Position numbers and translations under genes: made by a program. The notes beneath the pieces are model-generated. The model searched no databases. It was not told the DNA's origin and was given only the letters and a program-made list of their open reading frames with translations. From Muribaculaceae bacterium (GTDB taxonomy: Bacteria > Bacteroidota > Bacteroidia > Bacteroidales > Muribaculaceae), in the NCBI GenBank assembly GCA_017621845.1, contig JAGASI010000001.1, positions 96,052-160,051 on the forward strand: 64,000 bases of DNA, given 5' to 3'. Numbering within the stretch: the stretch's first letter is position 1; each line of letters begins with the position of its first letter. This document shows positions 9,477 through 20,551 of the stretch, one piece after another.

Positions 9477-10754
9477 TTAAAATGCTTCATTTAAGCCAAA
9501 GTTTATTCCTTTTTCACCCTTACCGAAACCAATATCCAACCTCACATTGACACCTTTTTTAAACTCCCAACGATAACCGATACCGGCATTTGGCAGTATA
9601 TGTTTAAATCTCATAGCATCAAATCGTGGAAAAACCGTTCCCGCACTCAACCACACAACAATACCATTGCGTCGCCACACATGCTGTCTGAGCTCAATGG
9701 TCACGTCCAGTTCATTTTTATCTCTATATCTTCCCTCATAGTAGCCCCTCATGTAATTACCCCCACCAAAATAAGACATCATACCCCATGGGGTATTACC
9801 ATAAGTAAAACGTCCATGTAGCAATGGAGCGATAATACCACCTTTCCATACCGATTTATACGTTGCGACCGAGAATTCAGTCATCGAATAGGCATATTTA
9901 TTAGCCATAAAACGTGGATTGAACTGTTGGTCAATCTTTAGGTAAAATCCGTTGGTTGGTCCTGTGGGTATATCTCGAGTATCAACCATAAATGTAAATC
10001 CAAGACCGGTTGTAAAAGTTCGGTTTGATTGCCCTTCAAACAACCATGCTCGGCTCTCTTCAAATTTGTTTGCATTGACATAACTAAACATGGCTGTCGG
10101 ACCTAAAAATACATTTTCACGTAATTTTATGGCAAAATTCACATAAGCTTGTGACTGCAATCGGCTATAAGATGTCTCATTGGCATCCACTCTATTATTT
10201 TCATATCCCATTCCCCAGAATTTATCCCTGAATTTATAGAAATATACATCATACACCAGCCTATAAGGATCATTGGGGAATATATGGTAACCTTCGACAC
10301 CGATCTTATACATCGGAGCAGTGGCAACATCAAGTTTCAACGTAATATTGGAGTAAGGCGTGACTGTATCATTACGCCAATTTTTTCCGGCCTTATATCG
10401 ACCGGACCCGGCCAATCCGATACCAAAACCCTCTTCCGATGAATAATGTGGCCCGCCTATAAATGATATGTCAAAAGCGCGGTCAGGATGTTCTTTATTG
10501 GCATCACCAAAATAATCTATCACCTTATTGATTATTCGCTTCAACCCACTTTCTTTTTTTACCACAGCAACGGTATCTACAGACGCATTATTGTATTGTG
10601 AAACAACAACTGTATCAGGACACGACATATCACACATCACACTATCTACATCGACAAGCTGTCGTTTAGATAAATCTGACTTTTCCTGAGACTGTCCTCT
10701 TAAGCCGCCAAGTATCAGGACTAAAACAAATATTATTACAATGTGATAATTCAT
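9477..10754 (-). CDS. Omp85-type outer-membrane barrel (BamA/TamA-like) without POTRA domains
   Basis: 425 residues with a signal peptide (hydrophobic run to about residue 18, then GLRGQSQ). The mature part alternates aromatic and polar residues like transmembrane beta strands, with Omp85 features such as FTYGNTPWGMMSYFGGG and a C-terminal Phe for BAM-mediated insertion. A full BamA is about twice as long because of its POTRA repeats. Here only about 75 residues precede the barrel, so this is a barrel-only surface-antigen-type protein. Co-orientation with the EptA-like gene 12 bp downstream suggests a shared envelope role. Substrate or function unknown. Confidence 0.8.
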   Translation of the reverse strand: MNYHIVIIFVLVLILGGLRGQSQEKSDLSKRQLVDVDSVMCDMSCPDTVVVSQYNNASVDTVAVVKKESGLKRIINKVIDYFGDANKEHPDRAFDISFIGGPHYSSEEGFGIGLAGSGRYKAGKNWRNDTVTPYSNITLKLDVATAPMYKIGVEGYHIFPNDPYRLVYDVYFYKFRDKFWGMGYENNRVDANETSYSRLQSQAYVNFAIKLRENVFLGPTAMFSYVNANKFEESRAWLFEGQSNRTFTTGLGFTFMVDTRDIPTGPTNGFYLKIDQQFNPRFMANKYAYSMTEFSVATYKSVWKGGIIAPLLHGRFTYGNTPWGMMSYFGGGNYMRGYYEGRYRDKNELDVTIELRQHVWRRNGIVVWLSAGTVFPRFDAMRFKHILPNAGIGYRWEFKKGVNVRLDIGFGKGEKGINFGLNEAF

Positions 10755-10764
10755 AAATACAGTG

Positions 10765-10772
10765 CAAAGGTA
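10765..10772 (-). promoter_or_regulatory. -7 box for the Omp85-like/EptA-like pair
   Basis: The minus strand reads TACCTTTG (TAnnTTTG), 11 bp upstream of the start codon. This would give a very short leader. No clear -33 TTTG is seen. Confidence 0.4.
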
Positions 10773-11060
10773 ATACTTTTAACTCACATACATCCCCTTT
10801 AAGGCATTTATATCAACTTATCAGCCAAAATCGCCAACGACCAACACATTGGTACTTCAAATCTAATAAAAGACCATCTCAACCATACAATATCAAGAGC
10901 CTTAAAACATATCTGCTTTAACACAGCCAATAACATTTGGCATAATTTTTGTTATATAGAATGTAGGGGGCTGTCTTAAAACTGACATAAAAAGCCCTAT
11001 TGTCCCGAGATATCACATCATCTCTCTATAAAATAAGTACTTAAGCTCTTAAATTAAAAT
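10773..11060. other. Intergenic region between divergent barrel and clpC genes
   Basis: About 290 bp, AT-rich, with no plausible gene. The only structure I see is at 10970-10998, where gggct and agccc flank a core that contains tgtc-N8-gaca. It could be a weak hairpin, a control site for clpC, or the scar of an insertion-sequence end. The clpC promoter should lie here, but I find no exact TAnnTTTG box. Confidence 0.5.
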
Positions 11061-13649
11061 ATGACACATAACTTTTCCCCTGAATTCACTGCAACGTTGA
11101 ACGCTTCTACCGAGTTGGTACATAAACACAACCGGCGAGAGGTGACACCCGAATTCTTGTTGTTGGCCTCAATAAATACCGGTGATGCCGGTTATCGTCT
11201 GTTAAAGACAGTCGTTGGCGAGGATTGCCTCAAGCAACTTGGCCAAGAACTTGACAACTCCCTTTATGATTTAGAAAGCAAATCGGCCGAACAGTCCCGC
11301 ATTATAGTTAATGCCCAAACCGATCGGCTACTTAAACTTGCTATTCTTGAGTCTCGTATCCAACACAGCGACACTATAGATTCATCCCATCTAATACTCG
11401 CTCTTTTCCATCATCATGACTATAAAAAAATGGAATTTTTAAAACCCTTTATTAATGCCGGTATTACCTATGAAGCTCTCAGCAAATCAACACAAGGCAA
11501 TAGTAATACCGCCCTTGACGACAACAATGTAAATGACGCCCTGTCTGACATGGAAGATGACCTGTTAACCCCCGAAGATAATAATAACGACAAATCGGGC
11601 AACCAGTCCAGAACCACCTCCAAACGTGAGAGACACGCCAATTCTGACACCCCCATGCTTGACAAATTTGGCCGCGACATGACTCGAGTTGCCGCCGAGG
11701 GGCGTCTTGACCCCGTTGTCGGCCGTGAAACAGAGATTGAACGCTTGGCTCAAATTCTTTCACGCCGCAAAAAGAACAACCCCATACTTATTGGCGAGCC
11801 CGGTGTCGGCAAATCAGCAATAGCCGAGGGGTTGGCACTGCGTATAGCTCAACGTAAAGTTCCTCGCGTATTGTTCAATAAACGCGTTGTTTCGCTGGAC
11901 ATGGCCTCAATCGTTGCCGGAACCAAATACCGTGGCGAATTTGAAGAACGCATCAAAGCAATTCTTAATGAACTGTCTCGTAATAACGATATAATATTAT
12001 TTATTGACGAGATACACACAATCGTAGGTGCCGGAAACGCCCAAGGCTCAATGGATGCGGCCAATATGCTTAAACCGGCTTTGGCCCGTGGAGAGCTCCA
12101 GTGCATCGGAGCAACAACTCTTGACGAGTATCGCAAAAATATCGAAAAAGACGGTGCTCTTGAACGTCGTTTCCAGAAAGTGATGGTCGAGCCCACAACT
12201 GCCGAGCAGACTCTGGAAATTCTCAATAACATTAAACCACAGTATGAAAAGCATCACAACGTGACATTCACTGATGATGCCCTACAGGCATGTGTATCAC
12301 TAACCGAGAGATATGTCTCTGACCGCAACTTCCCCGACAAAGCCATTGATGCACTTGACGAAGCCGGCTCACGCGTGCACATCACCAATATCATAGTCCC
12401 CGAGCAAATAGAAAAACTTGAAGAAGAAATAGAACTTGCCAACCAAAACAAGCTTGAGGCAGCACGAACACAAGACTTTGAAAAAGCAGCTGCATGGCGC
12501 GACAAGTCTCACAAACTCTCTGAACGGCTCGATAAAGAAAGGCTGGCCTGGGAAAAATCGCTCGAGGACAACCGACAGACTGTTGACGAAGATAAGGTTG
12601 CCGAAGTGGTTGCAATGATGACCGGTGTACCCGTTCAACGTATCGCCATGACAGAAGGCAAACGACTCATGGAAATGGCTCCGGCAATTAAAAACAGCAT
12701 CATCGGACAAGATCAAGCCATCGACAAGGTCGTCAAGGCAATTCAACGTAACCGCATAGGTCTCAAAGACCCTAACAAACCAATAGGCACTTTTATGTTC
12801 CTCGGCCCTACCGGTGTTGGCAAAACCCACCTTGCCAAAAAACTCGCCGAATATATGTTTGACTCTGCCGATACATTGATACGTATCGATATGAGTGAAT
12901 ATATGGAAAAATTCACCGTATCACGCCTTGTGGGTGCACCTCCGGGATATATCGGTTATGAAGAGGGTGGTCAACTTACCGAAAAAGTAAGGCGACGCCC
13001 CTACTCTATTATTCTTCTCGACGAGATTGAGAAAGCCCATCCCGACGTATTCAACCTACTTCTGCAGGTCATGGATGAAGGCCGACTTACCGATAGCCTC
13101 GGACGTCGTATCGATTTTAAAAATACAATTATCATCATGACGTCCAATATCGGCACACGACAACTCAAGGACTTTGGCTCTGGCGTAGGTTTTAACACCG
13201 GTGAAATTGACAAAAAATACACTCACGCTGTACTTCAAAAAGCATTGAATAAAGCTTTTGCACCCGAATTTCTAAACCGCATCGATGACATCATCATGTT
13301 TGACCATCTCGATCGCAAGGCAATATTCAAGATTATCGACATTGAGCTTGCCGGCTTCTACAAACGTGTCTCTGACCTCGGATTCAAATTGGTACTTTCT
13401 GAAGAAGCCAAGAACTATGTCGCCGAAAAAGGTTATGACAACCAGTTCGGTGCACGTCCACTTAAACGTGCAATACAGAAATACCTGGAAGACGAATTAG
13501 CCGAGCTCATAATATCGGCCACAGCTCTACCCGGCGCCGAAATTGTCATTGACTATGACAAAGAAAATGACAAAATTGTCAGCAACGTGACATTACCATG
13601 CCCTGACGAAAACGACTCAGAGAAATCAACCGACAACAGTGAACAGTAA
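11061..13649 (+). CDS. clpC: ATP-dependent Clp protease ATPase subunit ClpC
   Basis: Hsp100 unfoldase that feeds substrates to ClpP. It is 862 residues. An N-terminal Clp repeat domain (about 1-145) is followed by an acidic linker and AAA module 1 with Walker A GEPGVGKS near 245. A short middle domain contains a UVR-like helix ([16 protein letters not shown]). AAA module 2 has Walker A GPTGVGKT near 583. The short middle domain argues for ClpC rather than ClpB. The VGF tripeptide in [10 protein letters not shown] matches the ClpP-docking loop of ClpC proteins. htpG follows 59 bp downstream in the same direction. Confidence 0.93.
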   Translation: MTHNFSPEFTATLNASTELVHKHNRREVTPEFLLLASINTGDAGYRLLKTVVGEDCLKQLGQELDNSLYDLESKSAEQSRIIVNAQTDRLLKLAILESRIQHSDTIDSSHLILALFHHHDYKKMEFLKPFINAGITYEALSKSTQGNSNTALDDNNVNDALSDMEDDLLTPEDNNNDKSGNQSRTTSKRERHANSDTPMLDKFGRDMTRVAAEGRLDPVVGRETEIERLAQILSRRKKNNPILIGEPGVGKSAIAEGLALRIAQRKVPRVLFNKRVVSLDMASIVAGTKYRGEFEERIKAILNELSRNNDIILFIDEIHTIVGAGNAQGSMDAANMLKPALARGELQCIGATTLDEYRKNIEKDGALERRFQKVMVEPTTAEQTLEILNNIKPQYEKHHNVTFTDDALQACVSLTERYVSDRNFPDKAIDALDEAGSRVHITNIIVPEQIEKLEEEIELANQNKLEAARTQDFEKAAAWRDKSHKLSERLDKERLAWEKSLEDNRQTVDEDKVAEVVAMMTGVPVQRIAMTEGKRLMEMAPAIKNSIIGQDQAIDKVVKAIQRNRIGLKDPNKPIGTFMFLGPTGVGKTHLAKKLAEYMFDSADTLIRIDMSEYMEKFTVSRLVGAPPGYIGYEEGGQLTEKVRRRPYSIILLDEIEKAHPDVFNLLLQVMDEGRLTDSLGRRIDFKNTIIIMTSNIGTRQLKDFGSGVGFNTGEIDKKYTHAVLQKALNKAFAPEFLNRIDDIIMFDHLDRKAIFKIIDIELAGFYKRVSDLGFKLVLSEEAKNYVAEKGYDNQFGARPLKRAIQKYLEDELAELIISATALPGAEIVIDYDKENDKIVSNVTLPCPDENDSEKSTDNSEQ

Positions 13650-13708
13650 ATATCAATTTAATGTTGTCACTTTATAAATTACAGAACAATTGAATAGATT
13701 TTATAATT

Positions 13709-15751
13709 ATGCAAACAGGAACAATCGGAGTTACAACTGAAAATATTTTTCCGGTAATAAAAAAATTTCTATATAGTGATCACGAGATTTTCTTGCGCGA
13801 ACTTGTTTCAAACGCAATCGATGCCACCCAGAAACTCAAGACGTTATCTTCATTTGGAGAATTCAAGGGTGAGCTCGGACAATTGGATGTTCGCGTAAAA
13901 ATTGATCCCGAGGCCGGGACATTGACCATTTCAGACCGTGGCGTTGGTATGACCGCTGACGATGTAGACAAATACATCAACCAAATCGCTTTTTCGGGAG
14001 CCGAAGAATTTCTGAACAAATATAAAGATACAGCCAACACCATCATCGGCCACTTCGGTCTGGGTTTTTACTCAGCATTCATGGTGGCCAAAAAGGTTGA
14101 GATTGTTTCCCTCTCCTATAAAGAAGGCGCCGAAGCCGTCCGTTGGGAATGTGACGGTTCTCCATCCTATAACATGGAGACAACAACCAAAGCCGACCGT
14201 GGTACCGACATCATCCTATATATAGATGATGAGAGCAAACAATTCCTTGATAAATCAACAATCGACAACCTCCTGAAAAAATATTGTCGCTTCCTGCCTA
14301 TTCCCGTTATCAGCGGCAAACAACAAGAGTGGAAAGATGGCAAAATGGTTGACACAGACCGTGACAACGTTATTAACAATACCGAGCCCCGTTGGGCCAA
14401 GAAGCCATCAGAACTCACCGATGACGACTACCGTGATTTCTATCACGAGCTATATCCCGGTGAAGAAGACCCCCTGTTCTGGATTCACCTCAATGTTGAC
14501 TATCCGTTCAACCTCACCGGCATCTTATTCTTCCCAAAGATTAAAAATAACTTTGACATAGCTCAAAAACGCATCCAACTATACTGCAACTCGGTATATG
14601 TGACTGACGAGGTCAAGGGCGTCGTCCCCGAGTTCATGACACTGCTTCAGGGTGTAATTGATTCTCCCGACATTCCCCTTAATGTCTCACGGTCCTACCT
14701 CCAAAGCGATACTGCTGTCAAGAAAATATCATCATACATCACCAAGAAAGTAGCCTCTCGTCTGGAAGAAATATTCCGTAACGACCGTGACGAGTTTGAG
14801 AAAAAATGGGATGATATTAAGATATTCATCGAGTATGGCATGCTTACCGACCCTAAATTCTGTGAAGCTGCCATGAAATTTGTACTTCTAAAAGATACTG
14901 AAGGCCAATACTTCACCCTCGAAGACTACCGCAAACTCATCGAAGCTCAACAAACAGACAAAGACAACAAGGTCGTATATCTTTATACCACAGACCCGGA
15001 GGCTCAATATACCTATATTAAAGCAGCAACCGACAAGGGATACTCAGTACTGACAATGGATGGACAACTTGACAACCACTTCATCGGTCTGCTGGAGAGC
15101 AAGATTGAAAACTCAAGATTTGTGCGCGTCGATTCTGACATTATTGAAAATCTCATCCCGAAGGATGACCGCAAGTCAGCCAATCTGAATACAATCGAGC
15201 GCACAATACTTACCGGATTGTTCACCAACTCACTTCCGTCAATCAAGAGCGCTCAGTTTATTGTTGATTTTGAAGACATGGCGGCCGACTCCACACCTGT
15301 GACCTTGACTCAAAATGAATATATGAGACGTATGAAAGAAATGGCAGCCATGCAACCCGGCATGTCATTCTATGGCGAGCTCCCCGACAACTACACCTTG
15401 GTTGTCAACACCGCCAATCCTCTCATAGAACGCGTCAAAAACCAAGCATCAGAGGCATTAAACGCCAAAATAACACCACTTGTTCAAAAAATTGATGATG
15501 ACAACAAACTCATCTCCACGTTGAAAGGTCAAGCTAAAGATGGCCAAATGGATGCCGAAGCCCAAAAACAAGTCTCGGACCTCGAGAATGCTGTCAGCAC
15601 GACCCGTCAGGAGCAAGATGCTATTATCAACAACTATGCCAAAGAAGACAAGCTGGTAGGACAACTGATAGACCTTGCCCTACTACGTCGCGGGCTTCTG
15701 AGTGGCGCTGACCTCGACCGCTTCATCGACCGCTCAATCAAAATGCTCTGA
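13709..15751 (+). CDS. htpG: Molecular chaperone HtpG (Hsp90)
   Basis: ATP-dependent dimeric chaperone of the cytoplasm. It is 680 residues, longer than E. coli HtpG (about 624), as usual in Bacteroidetes. The GHKL ATP-binding domain shows ELVSNAIDA, DRGVGMT and GHFGLGFYSAF in the first 130 residues. The middle domain carries the conserved NVSRSYLQ. The C-terminal part is Lys/Gln-rich and helical and should hold the dimerisation region. It may be read through from clpC. The end of the gene abuts a deleted insertion element 18 bp downstream. Confidence 0.96.
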   Translation: MQTGTIGVTTENIFPVIKKFLYSDHEIFLRELVSNAIDATQKLKTLSSFGEFKGELGQLDVRVKIDPEAGTLTISDRGVGMTADDVDKYINQIAFSGAEEFLNKYKDTANTIIGHFGLGFYSAFMVAKKVEIVSLSYKEGAEAVRWECDGSPSYNMETTTKADRGTDIILYIDDESKQFLDKSTIDNLLKKYCRFLPIPVISGKQQEWKDGKMVDTDRDNVINNTEPRWAKKPSELTDDDYRDFYHELYPGEEDPLFWIHLNVDYPFNLTGILFFPKIKNNFDIAQKRIQLYCNSVYVTDEVKGVVPEFMTLLQGVIDSPDIPLNVSRSYLQSDTAVKKISSYITKKVASRLEEIFRNDRDEFEKKWDDIKIFIEYGMLTDPKFCEAAMKFVLLKDTEGQYFTLEDYRKLIEAQQTDKDNKVVYLYTTDPEAQYTYIKAATDKGYSVLTMDGQLDNHFIGLLESKIENSRFVRVDSDIIENLIPKDDRKSANLNTIERTILTGLFTNSLPSIKSAQFIVDFEDMAADSTPVTLTQNEYMRRMKEMAAMQPGMSFYGELPDNYTLVVNTANPLIERVKNQASEALNAKITPLVQKIDDDNKLISTLKGQAKDGQMDAEAQKQVSDLENAVSTTRQEQDAIINNYAKEDKLVGQLIDLALLRRGLLSGADLDRFIDRSIKML

Positions 15752-15766
15752 TATTCCACTACATAT

Positions 15767-15769
15767 TTA
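15767..15769. repeat. Left target-site duplication (TTA) of the deleted IS
   Basis: TTA here and again at 16468-16470 flank the terminal inverted repeats. A 3-bp TNA duplication is what IS1031-group IS5 elements produce. Confidence 0.6.
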
Positions 15770-15796
15770 GAGCCTGTCCAACAACAAATGTTAACG
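15770..15796. repeat. Left terminal inverted repeat of the deleted IS
   Basis: Pairs with 16441-16467 at 26 of 27 positions; the only difference lies 11 bp from the tip. Begins GAGCCTGTCC. Confidence 0.85.
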
Positions 15797-15835
15797 CTGA
15801 GGCGGTCAGGCATTGAGCAGATTTGTTCGTACGAA

Positions 15836-15865
15836 GAAGGAGCGATGCCGTAGCATCGTGACTGA
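15836..15865. repeat. Left subterminal hairpin block of the deleted IS
   Basis: Contains gatgc-cgta-gcatc, a 5-bp stem with a 4-base loop. Its inverted counterpart is at 16372-16401, where the same stem reads aatgc/gcatt. The outer pair is G-C here and A-T there, which is a compensatory change. Confidence 0.7.
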
Positions 15866-15969
15866 TGAGCACGGACAAAGATGCCAAAGCCTGGCCGTGG
15901 CGATGATAACTACATCGCCCGCTAATGAAACGCTAGATTAAGCATAATGCGAGGTTTCCTGTCGCGTAT

Positions 15970-16298
15970 CTATATGTGTTTAAGTAGAATAACTAAAAAT
16001 GCCATTCGTGTCATCGCGGCAGCCCTATGCAGGTGTTGCTCGTAGTTGAGTGTGAGCCGACGAAAATTTTCAAGCCACGCTATTTCTTGAGCCAACATCT
16101 TTCTGACCACGACCTGAAATGATGATAAACTGATTTCCAGTGTCCAAATTCAGACGGAAGAAGCCGCCATTGGCAGCTTGTTCGCAAAAGGGACAAGATT
16201 CCTCGCAATATTCTCATGTTTAGCTTTATTTCATTACGTCCGGCAAACTTGCCAATCCATCTTTCTTGTCGTTGCGTTAAAATAGCAAATTTATTCAT
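15970..16298 (-). pseudogene. IS5-family transposase remnant (N- and C-terminal parts fused out of frame)
   Basis: The N-terminal piece (stop at 16080, start ATG ending at 16298) shows the IS5 N-terminal pattern RGILSLLRTSCQWRLLPSEF followed by VYHHFRSWS. The C-terminal piece (ATG ending at 16098, stop at 15970) reads IAWLENFRRLTLNYEQHL, the usual IS5 C-terminal end. About 200 residues between them, including the DDE residues, are gone and the two pieces are in different frames. An intact transposase of this family is roughly 260-330 residues. Not functional. Confidence 0.85.
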
Positions 16299-16371
16299 CT
16301 GAAATATAACCCACTGCAAGCAATAATATTACCTTCACCTCACGTCTCAAGGGCGCTTTTCACGCCGGCTT

Positions 16372-16401
16372 TCAGTCACAATGCCACCGCATTGCTCCTT
16401 C
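16372..16401. repeat. Right subterminal hairpin block of the deleted IS
   Basis: Inverted copy of 15836-15865 (26 of 30 identical) at the same 66-bp distance from its end. The hairpin stem is preserved through a paired substitution. Confidence 0.7.
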
Positions 16402-16440
16402 AAGCCGACCTGAAAATCACACCTTGATACGCGACCTCAA

Positions 16441-16467
16441 CGTTAACATTTGTTGTGGGACAGGCTC
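16441..16467. repeat. Right terminal inverted repeat of the deleted IS
   Basis: Reverse complement of 15770-15796 with one mismatch. The flanking TTA at 16468-16470 completes the target-site duplication. Confidence 0.85.
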
Positions 16468-16616
16468 TTAAACTTACCGGGCGTCTCCATAACACAAACT
16501 TGGGGACGCCCTTTTTCACGAACACAACAAGTCTATTTCCGCCCTGATTTACAATATGTTACAATACAAATGTTATAAATTTGGTCTATTAGGCATAAAA
16601 TAATAATTTTTTTTTG

Positions 16617-16624
16617 TAATTTTG
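16617..16624 (+). promoter_or_regulatory. -7 box for guaB
   Basis: TAATTTTG matches TAnnTTTG and lies 42 bp upstream of the guaB ATG, preceded by a T-rich run. Confidence 0.55.
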
Positions 16625-16642
16625 CGTGCAATAAAATTCTAA

Positions 16643-18148
<1,506 letters not shown>

Positions 18149-18192
18149 TTAACGCCGCCAATACAATAAAACACCGACCATTAACGTTAAAT

Positions 18193-18249
18193 AATCTGTG
18201 AAACTTTACATATCACATAAATACTATGGGGTGTAAAGTTTCACAGATT
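18193..18249. terminator. 18-bp perfect inverted repeat between guaB and the foldase gene
   Basis: Arms at 18193-18210 and 18232-18249 are perfectly complementary (left arm starts aatctgtgaaac) with a 21-base loop. It could end guaB transcription, but there is no U-run after it. Since it begins 44 bp after guaB and ends 50 bp before the next start, it could instead be a leader structure or operator for the downstream foldase. Confidence 0.5.
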
Positions 18250-18298
18250 TAAACTTTAAAAATAAATATCTGAAAAAAAACTCATATCCTATCCTAAA

Positions 18299-20239
18299 AT
18301 GAAAAAATTGCTTATATCGGCATCAATACTCAGTATGGCCTTAGCTGTTGTTGCTGCAAAGAACAACGACCCCATACTGATGACCGTCAACGGCTTGCCG
18401 GTTCATAAAAGTGAATTTCAATACCTTTACAACAAAAACAACTCTCAGCAACTCAAGCCCCAGACACTTGACGAGTATGTCGAAATGTTTGTAAATTACA
18501 AACTTAAAGTTGCCGATGCTTTAGCTGCCGGACTTGACACAACCACTGAATTTGACAACGAGTACGCCAAATTTAAAGCCGAGCTCGCCGACCCCTACCT
18601 TAAAGAAACAACAACCATCGACTCATTGGTTAATCACGTATATAACCAACAGCGCACTTTCCGTCATGTCAAGCATCTGATGATGCCATTGGGTCAAAAT
18701 AATGCCGAGAACAAAGATATCGTCAACCGACTTGACTCAATACGTGCTGAAATACTGGCATCTCATATATCATGGGATGACGCGGTTGCCAAATACTCGA
18801 TTGACCGAGGGACCAACCGCAATGGTGGTGACATGTATTGGATGATGCCTACACGTTTTCCCTATCAGTTTGTAGACATGGCTTATGCCACACCGGTGGG
18901 TCAAATCTCTCCAATTGTCAACTCAGGCTTCGGCAACCACATCATATATGTAGTAGAAGAAATTCCCAACCCTGGCGAAGTCAAAGTTGAACACATCCTC
19001 AAACTCACGCCACGCAATGCCGACGCCAAACAGATTGCCGAAGTCAAGGCCAAAATCGACTCCATATACAATGTATTAAAAGCCGGAGCCGACTTTGCCG
19101 ATGTAGCCAAGCGCGAGTCAGATGACCCCGGATCGGCATCTCAAGGTGGAGCCCTCGATTGGTTTGGCAAAGGCATGATGGTCGCTCCGTTTGACTCGGC
19201 TGCTTTTGCTATGGCCGATGGCCAACTCTCCGAGCCGGTACGTACCTCCTATGGCTTCCACATACTTCACAAATCAGAACATCGCGACATGGCTACACTG
19301 GACAAAATGCGTCCTCAGATTGAAGCGATAATCAACAATGACGAGCGCATCAATATTCCTTTCCAAGCAAAGGTCAACCGTCTCAAAAAACAATTCAAAG
19401 CTTCACTTAACCAAAAAGGTCTTGATCAAGTAAAGCAACTGATAGTTAAAAACGGTGGATATGACTCATTGGCAATTCAAAAAATCGCCAAGTCCGACAT
19501 CACCGTATATAACATCGGCAAAAGTAAATGCCCCATTAAAGATATCGCCGCCAAGATACCTTCAACTGCTGTAAAAGATGCCGACAACGCCCTGTTGTTG
19601 ATTTCAAATGCCGCTGAAAACGCCATGAATAGCCAACTTCTGGACCTCGAGCGCGAACAACTCATCAATTCCAACACCGAATATCGCAATCTTGTCAACG
19701 AATATCGCGATGGCATACTCCTGTTTAATATTGCAAACACCAAGGTATGGGAACGTGCAGCCACTGACACCGAAGGACTTGAAAACTATTTCAAACAGCA
19801 CAAAGACAAATACACTTGGGACAAGCCCAAGTTTAAAGGCTACGTTATATTTGCCGAGAATGACTCGACACTCGATCTCGTCAAAGACTTTGTGAAATCA
19901 TATGACAACGATCAATTTGACCATAATACTTTTGTCAACGCAGTAAAAGAGAAATTTGGCCGTAACGCCAAGGTTGAGCGCGTAATAGCAGCCAAGGGCG
20001 ACAATCCCATTACTGACTATCTCGCATTTGACGCCCCAAAACCCCAAGGCACCAAAAACAAGTGGCAAACCTACTTCTCATTCCGCGGACACATAATCGA
20101 CAATCCCGAAGAAGCAACCGATGTGCGTGGTCAAGTCATCACTGACTACCAGAACCAACTTGAAGCCCAATGGATTGAACAACTCAGAAAAACTTATCCG
20201 GTAAAAATAAACCAAAAAGTCCTCGACACACTGAAATAA
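18299..20239 (+). CDS. Periplasmic peptidyl-prolyl isomerase/foldase, SurA/PpiD-like
   Basis: Predicted to assist folding of exported and outer-membrane proteins. It is 646 residues with a classic signal peptide (MKKLL, hydrophobic to about 19, cleavage near AVVAAKN). A SurA-type N-terminal chaperone region follows, then two parvulin domains at about 118-218 and 224-325. The second is the better match (VEHILKL, FADVAKRESDDPGSASQGGALDWFG as separate motifs, YGFHILHK). The remaining 300 residues are helical and specific to the Bacteroidetes form. A second foldase and an OstA-like protein follow downstream, consistent with an outer-membrane assembly group. Confidence 0.85.
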   Translation: MKKLLISASILSMALAVVAAKNNDPILMTVNGLPVHKSEFQYLYNKNNSQQLKPQTLDEYVEMFVNYKLKVADALAAGLDTTTEFDNEYAKFKAELADPYLKETTTIDSLVNHVYNQQRTFRHVKHLMMPLGQNNAENKDIVNRLDSIRAEILASHISWDDAVAKYSIDRGTNRNGGDMYWMMPTRFPYQFVDMAYATPVGQISPIVNSGFGNHIIYVVEEIPNPGEVKVEHILKLTPRNADAKQIAEVKAKIDSIYNVLKAGADFADVAKRESDDPGSASQGGALDWFGKGMMVAPFDSAAFAMADGQLSEPVRTSYGFHILHKSEHRDMATLDKMRPQIEAIINNDERINIPFQAKVNRLKKQFKASLNQKGLDQVKQLIVKNGGYDSLAIQKIAKSDITVYNIGKSKCPIKDIAAKIPSTAVKDADNALLLISNAAENAMNSQLLDLEREQLINSNTEYRNLVNEYRDGILLFNIANTKVWERAATDTEGLENYFKQHKDKYTWDKPKFKGYVIFAENDSTLDLVKDFVKSYDNDQFDHNTFVNAVKEKFGRNAKVERVIAAKGDNPITDYLAFDAPKPQGTKNKWQTYFSFRGHIIDNPEEATDVRGQVITDYQNQLEAQWIEQLRKTYPVKINQKVLDTLK

Positions 20240-20315
20240 CAATCGATGGACACGATATAAAGCCACTACACACTTTTTTCCACGTGTACCACTGACTAAT
20301 AATTCTTAACTGATT

Positions 20316-20366
20316 ACAGCAGCCACTTACCTAAATCCCTTTCCGGAATCGGTAAGTGGCTGCTGT
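20316..20366 (+). terminator. Terminator-like 16-bp hairpin
   Basis: Arms at 20316-20331 and 20351-20366 (left arm contains cagcagccacttacc) pair perfectly around a 19-base loop. It lies 76 bp after the foldase stop. The following bases are only moderately T-rich. It separates the two foldase genes into distinct transcripts, in line with a promoter box found just downstream. Confidence 0.65.
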
Positions 20367-20433
20367 TTGCTAAATTTTCCTAATTATTAAGCACCTTTAC
20401 ATTCACTATCACCATATTTTAGACTAAAAATAC

Positions 20434-20441
20434 TAACTTTG
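20434..20441 (+). promoter_or_regulatory. -7 box for the second foldase/OstA operon
   Basis: TAACTTTG matches TAnnTTTG exactly. It lies after the terminator-like hairpin and 110 bp upstream of the GTG start chosen for the next gene. Confidence 0.5.
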
Positions 20442-20551
20442 CAAAACAGTGTGTATCAATCGTTCGACCCGACTACACATATACCATAAGCCGAGCGTAA
20501 CTACGCTATATTTTTATAATTTTGACATTTATCACTCAACACAATACACCA

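Larger units (their letters stand above)
15770..16467. mobile_element. Internally deleted IS5-family (IS1031-like) element, 698 bp
   Basis: Both ends start GAGCCTGTCC. The outer 27 bp of each end (15770-15796 and 16441-16467) differ at one position. Similarity continues inward, with a 30-bp block at exactly 66 bp from each end matching at 26 of 30 positions. TTA duplications flank the element. Inside, on the minus strand, are the first part and the last part of a transposase with the catalytic DDE centre missing, so the copy cannot move by itself but could be mobilised in trans by an intact relative. It sits between htpG and guaB and does not interrupt either. Confidence 0.88.

Noticed and set aside
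10967..11000. gggggctgtcttaaaactga, resembling an insertion-sequence terminal repeat
   Set aside because: No matching inverted end, duplication or transposase fragment nearby; it could equally be a small hairpin upstream of clpC.
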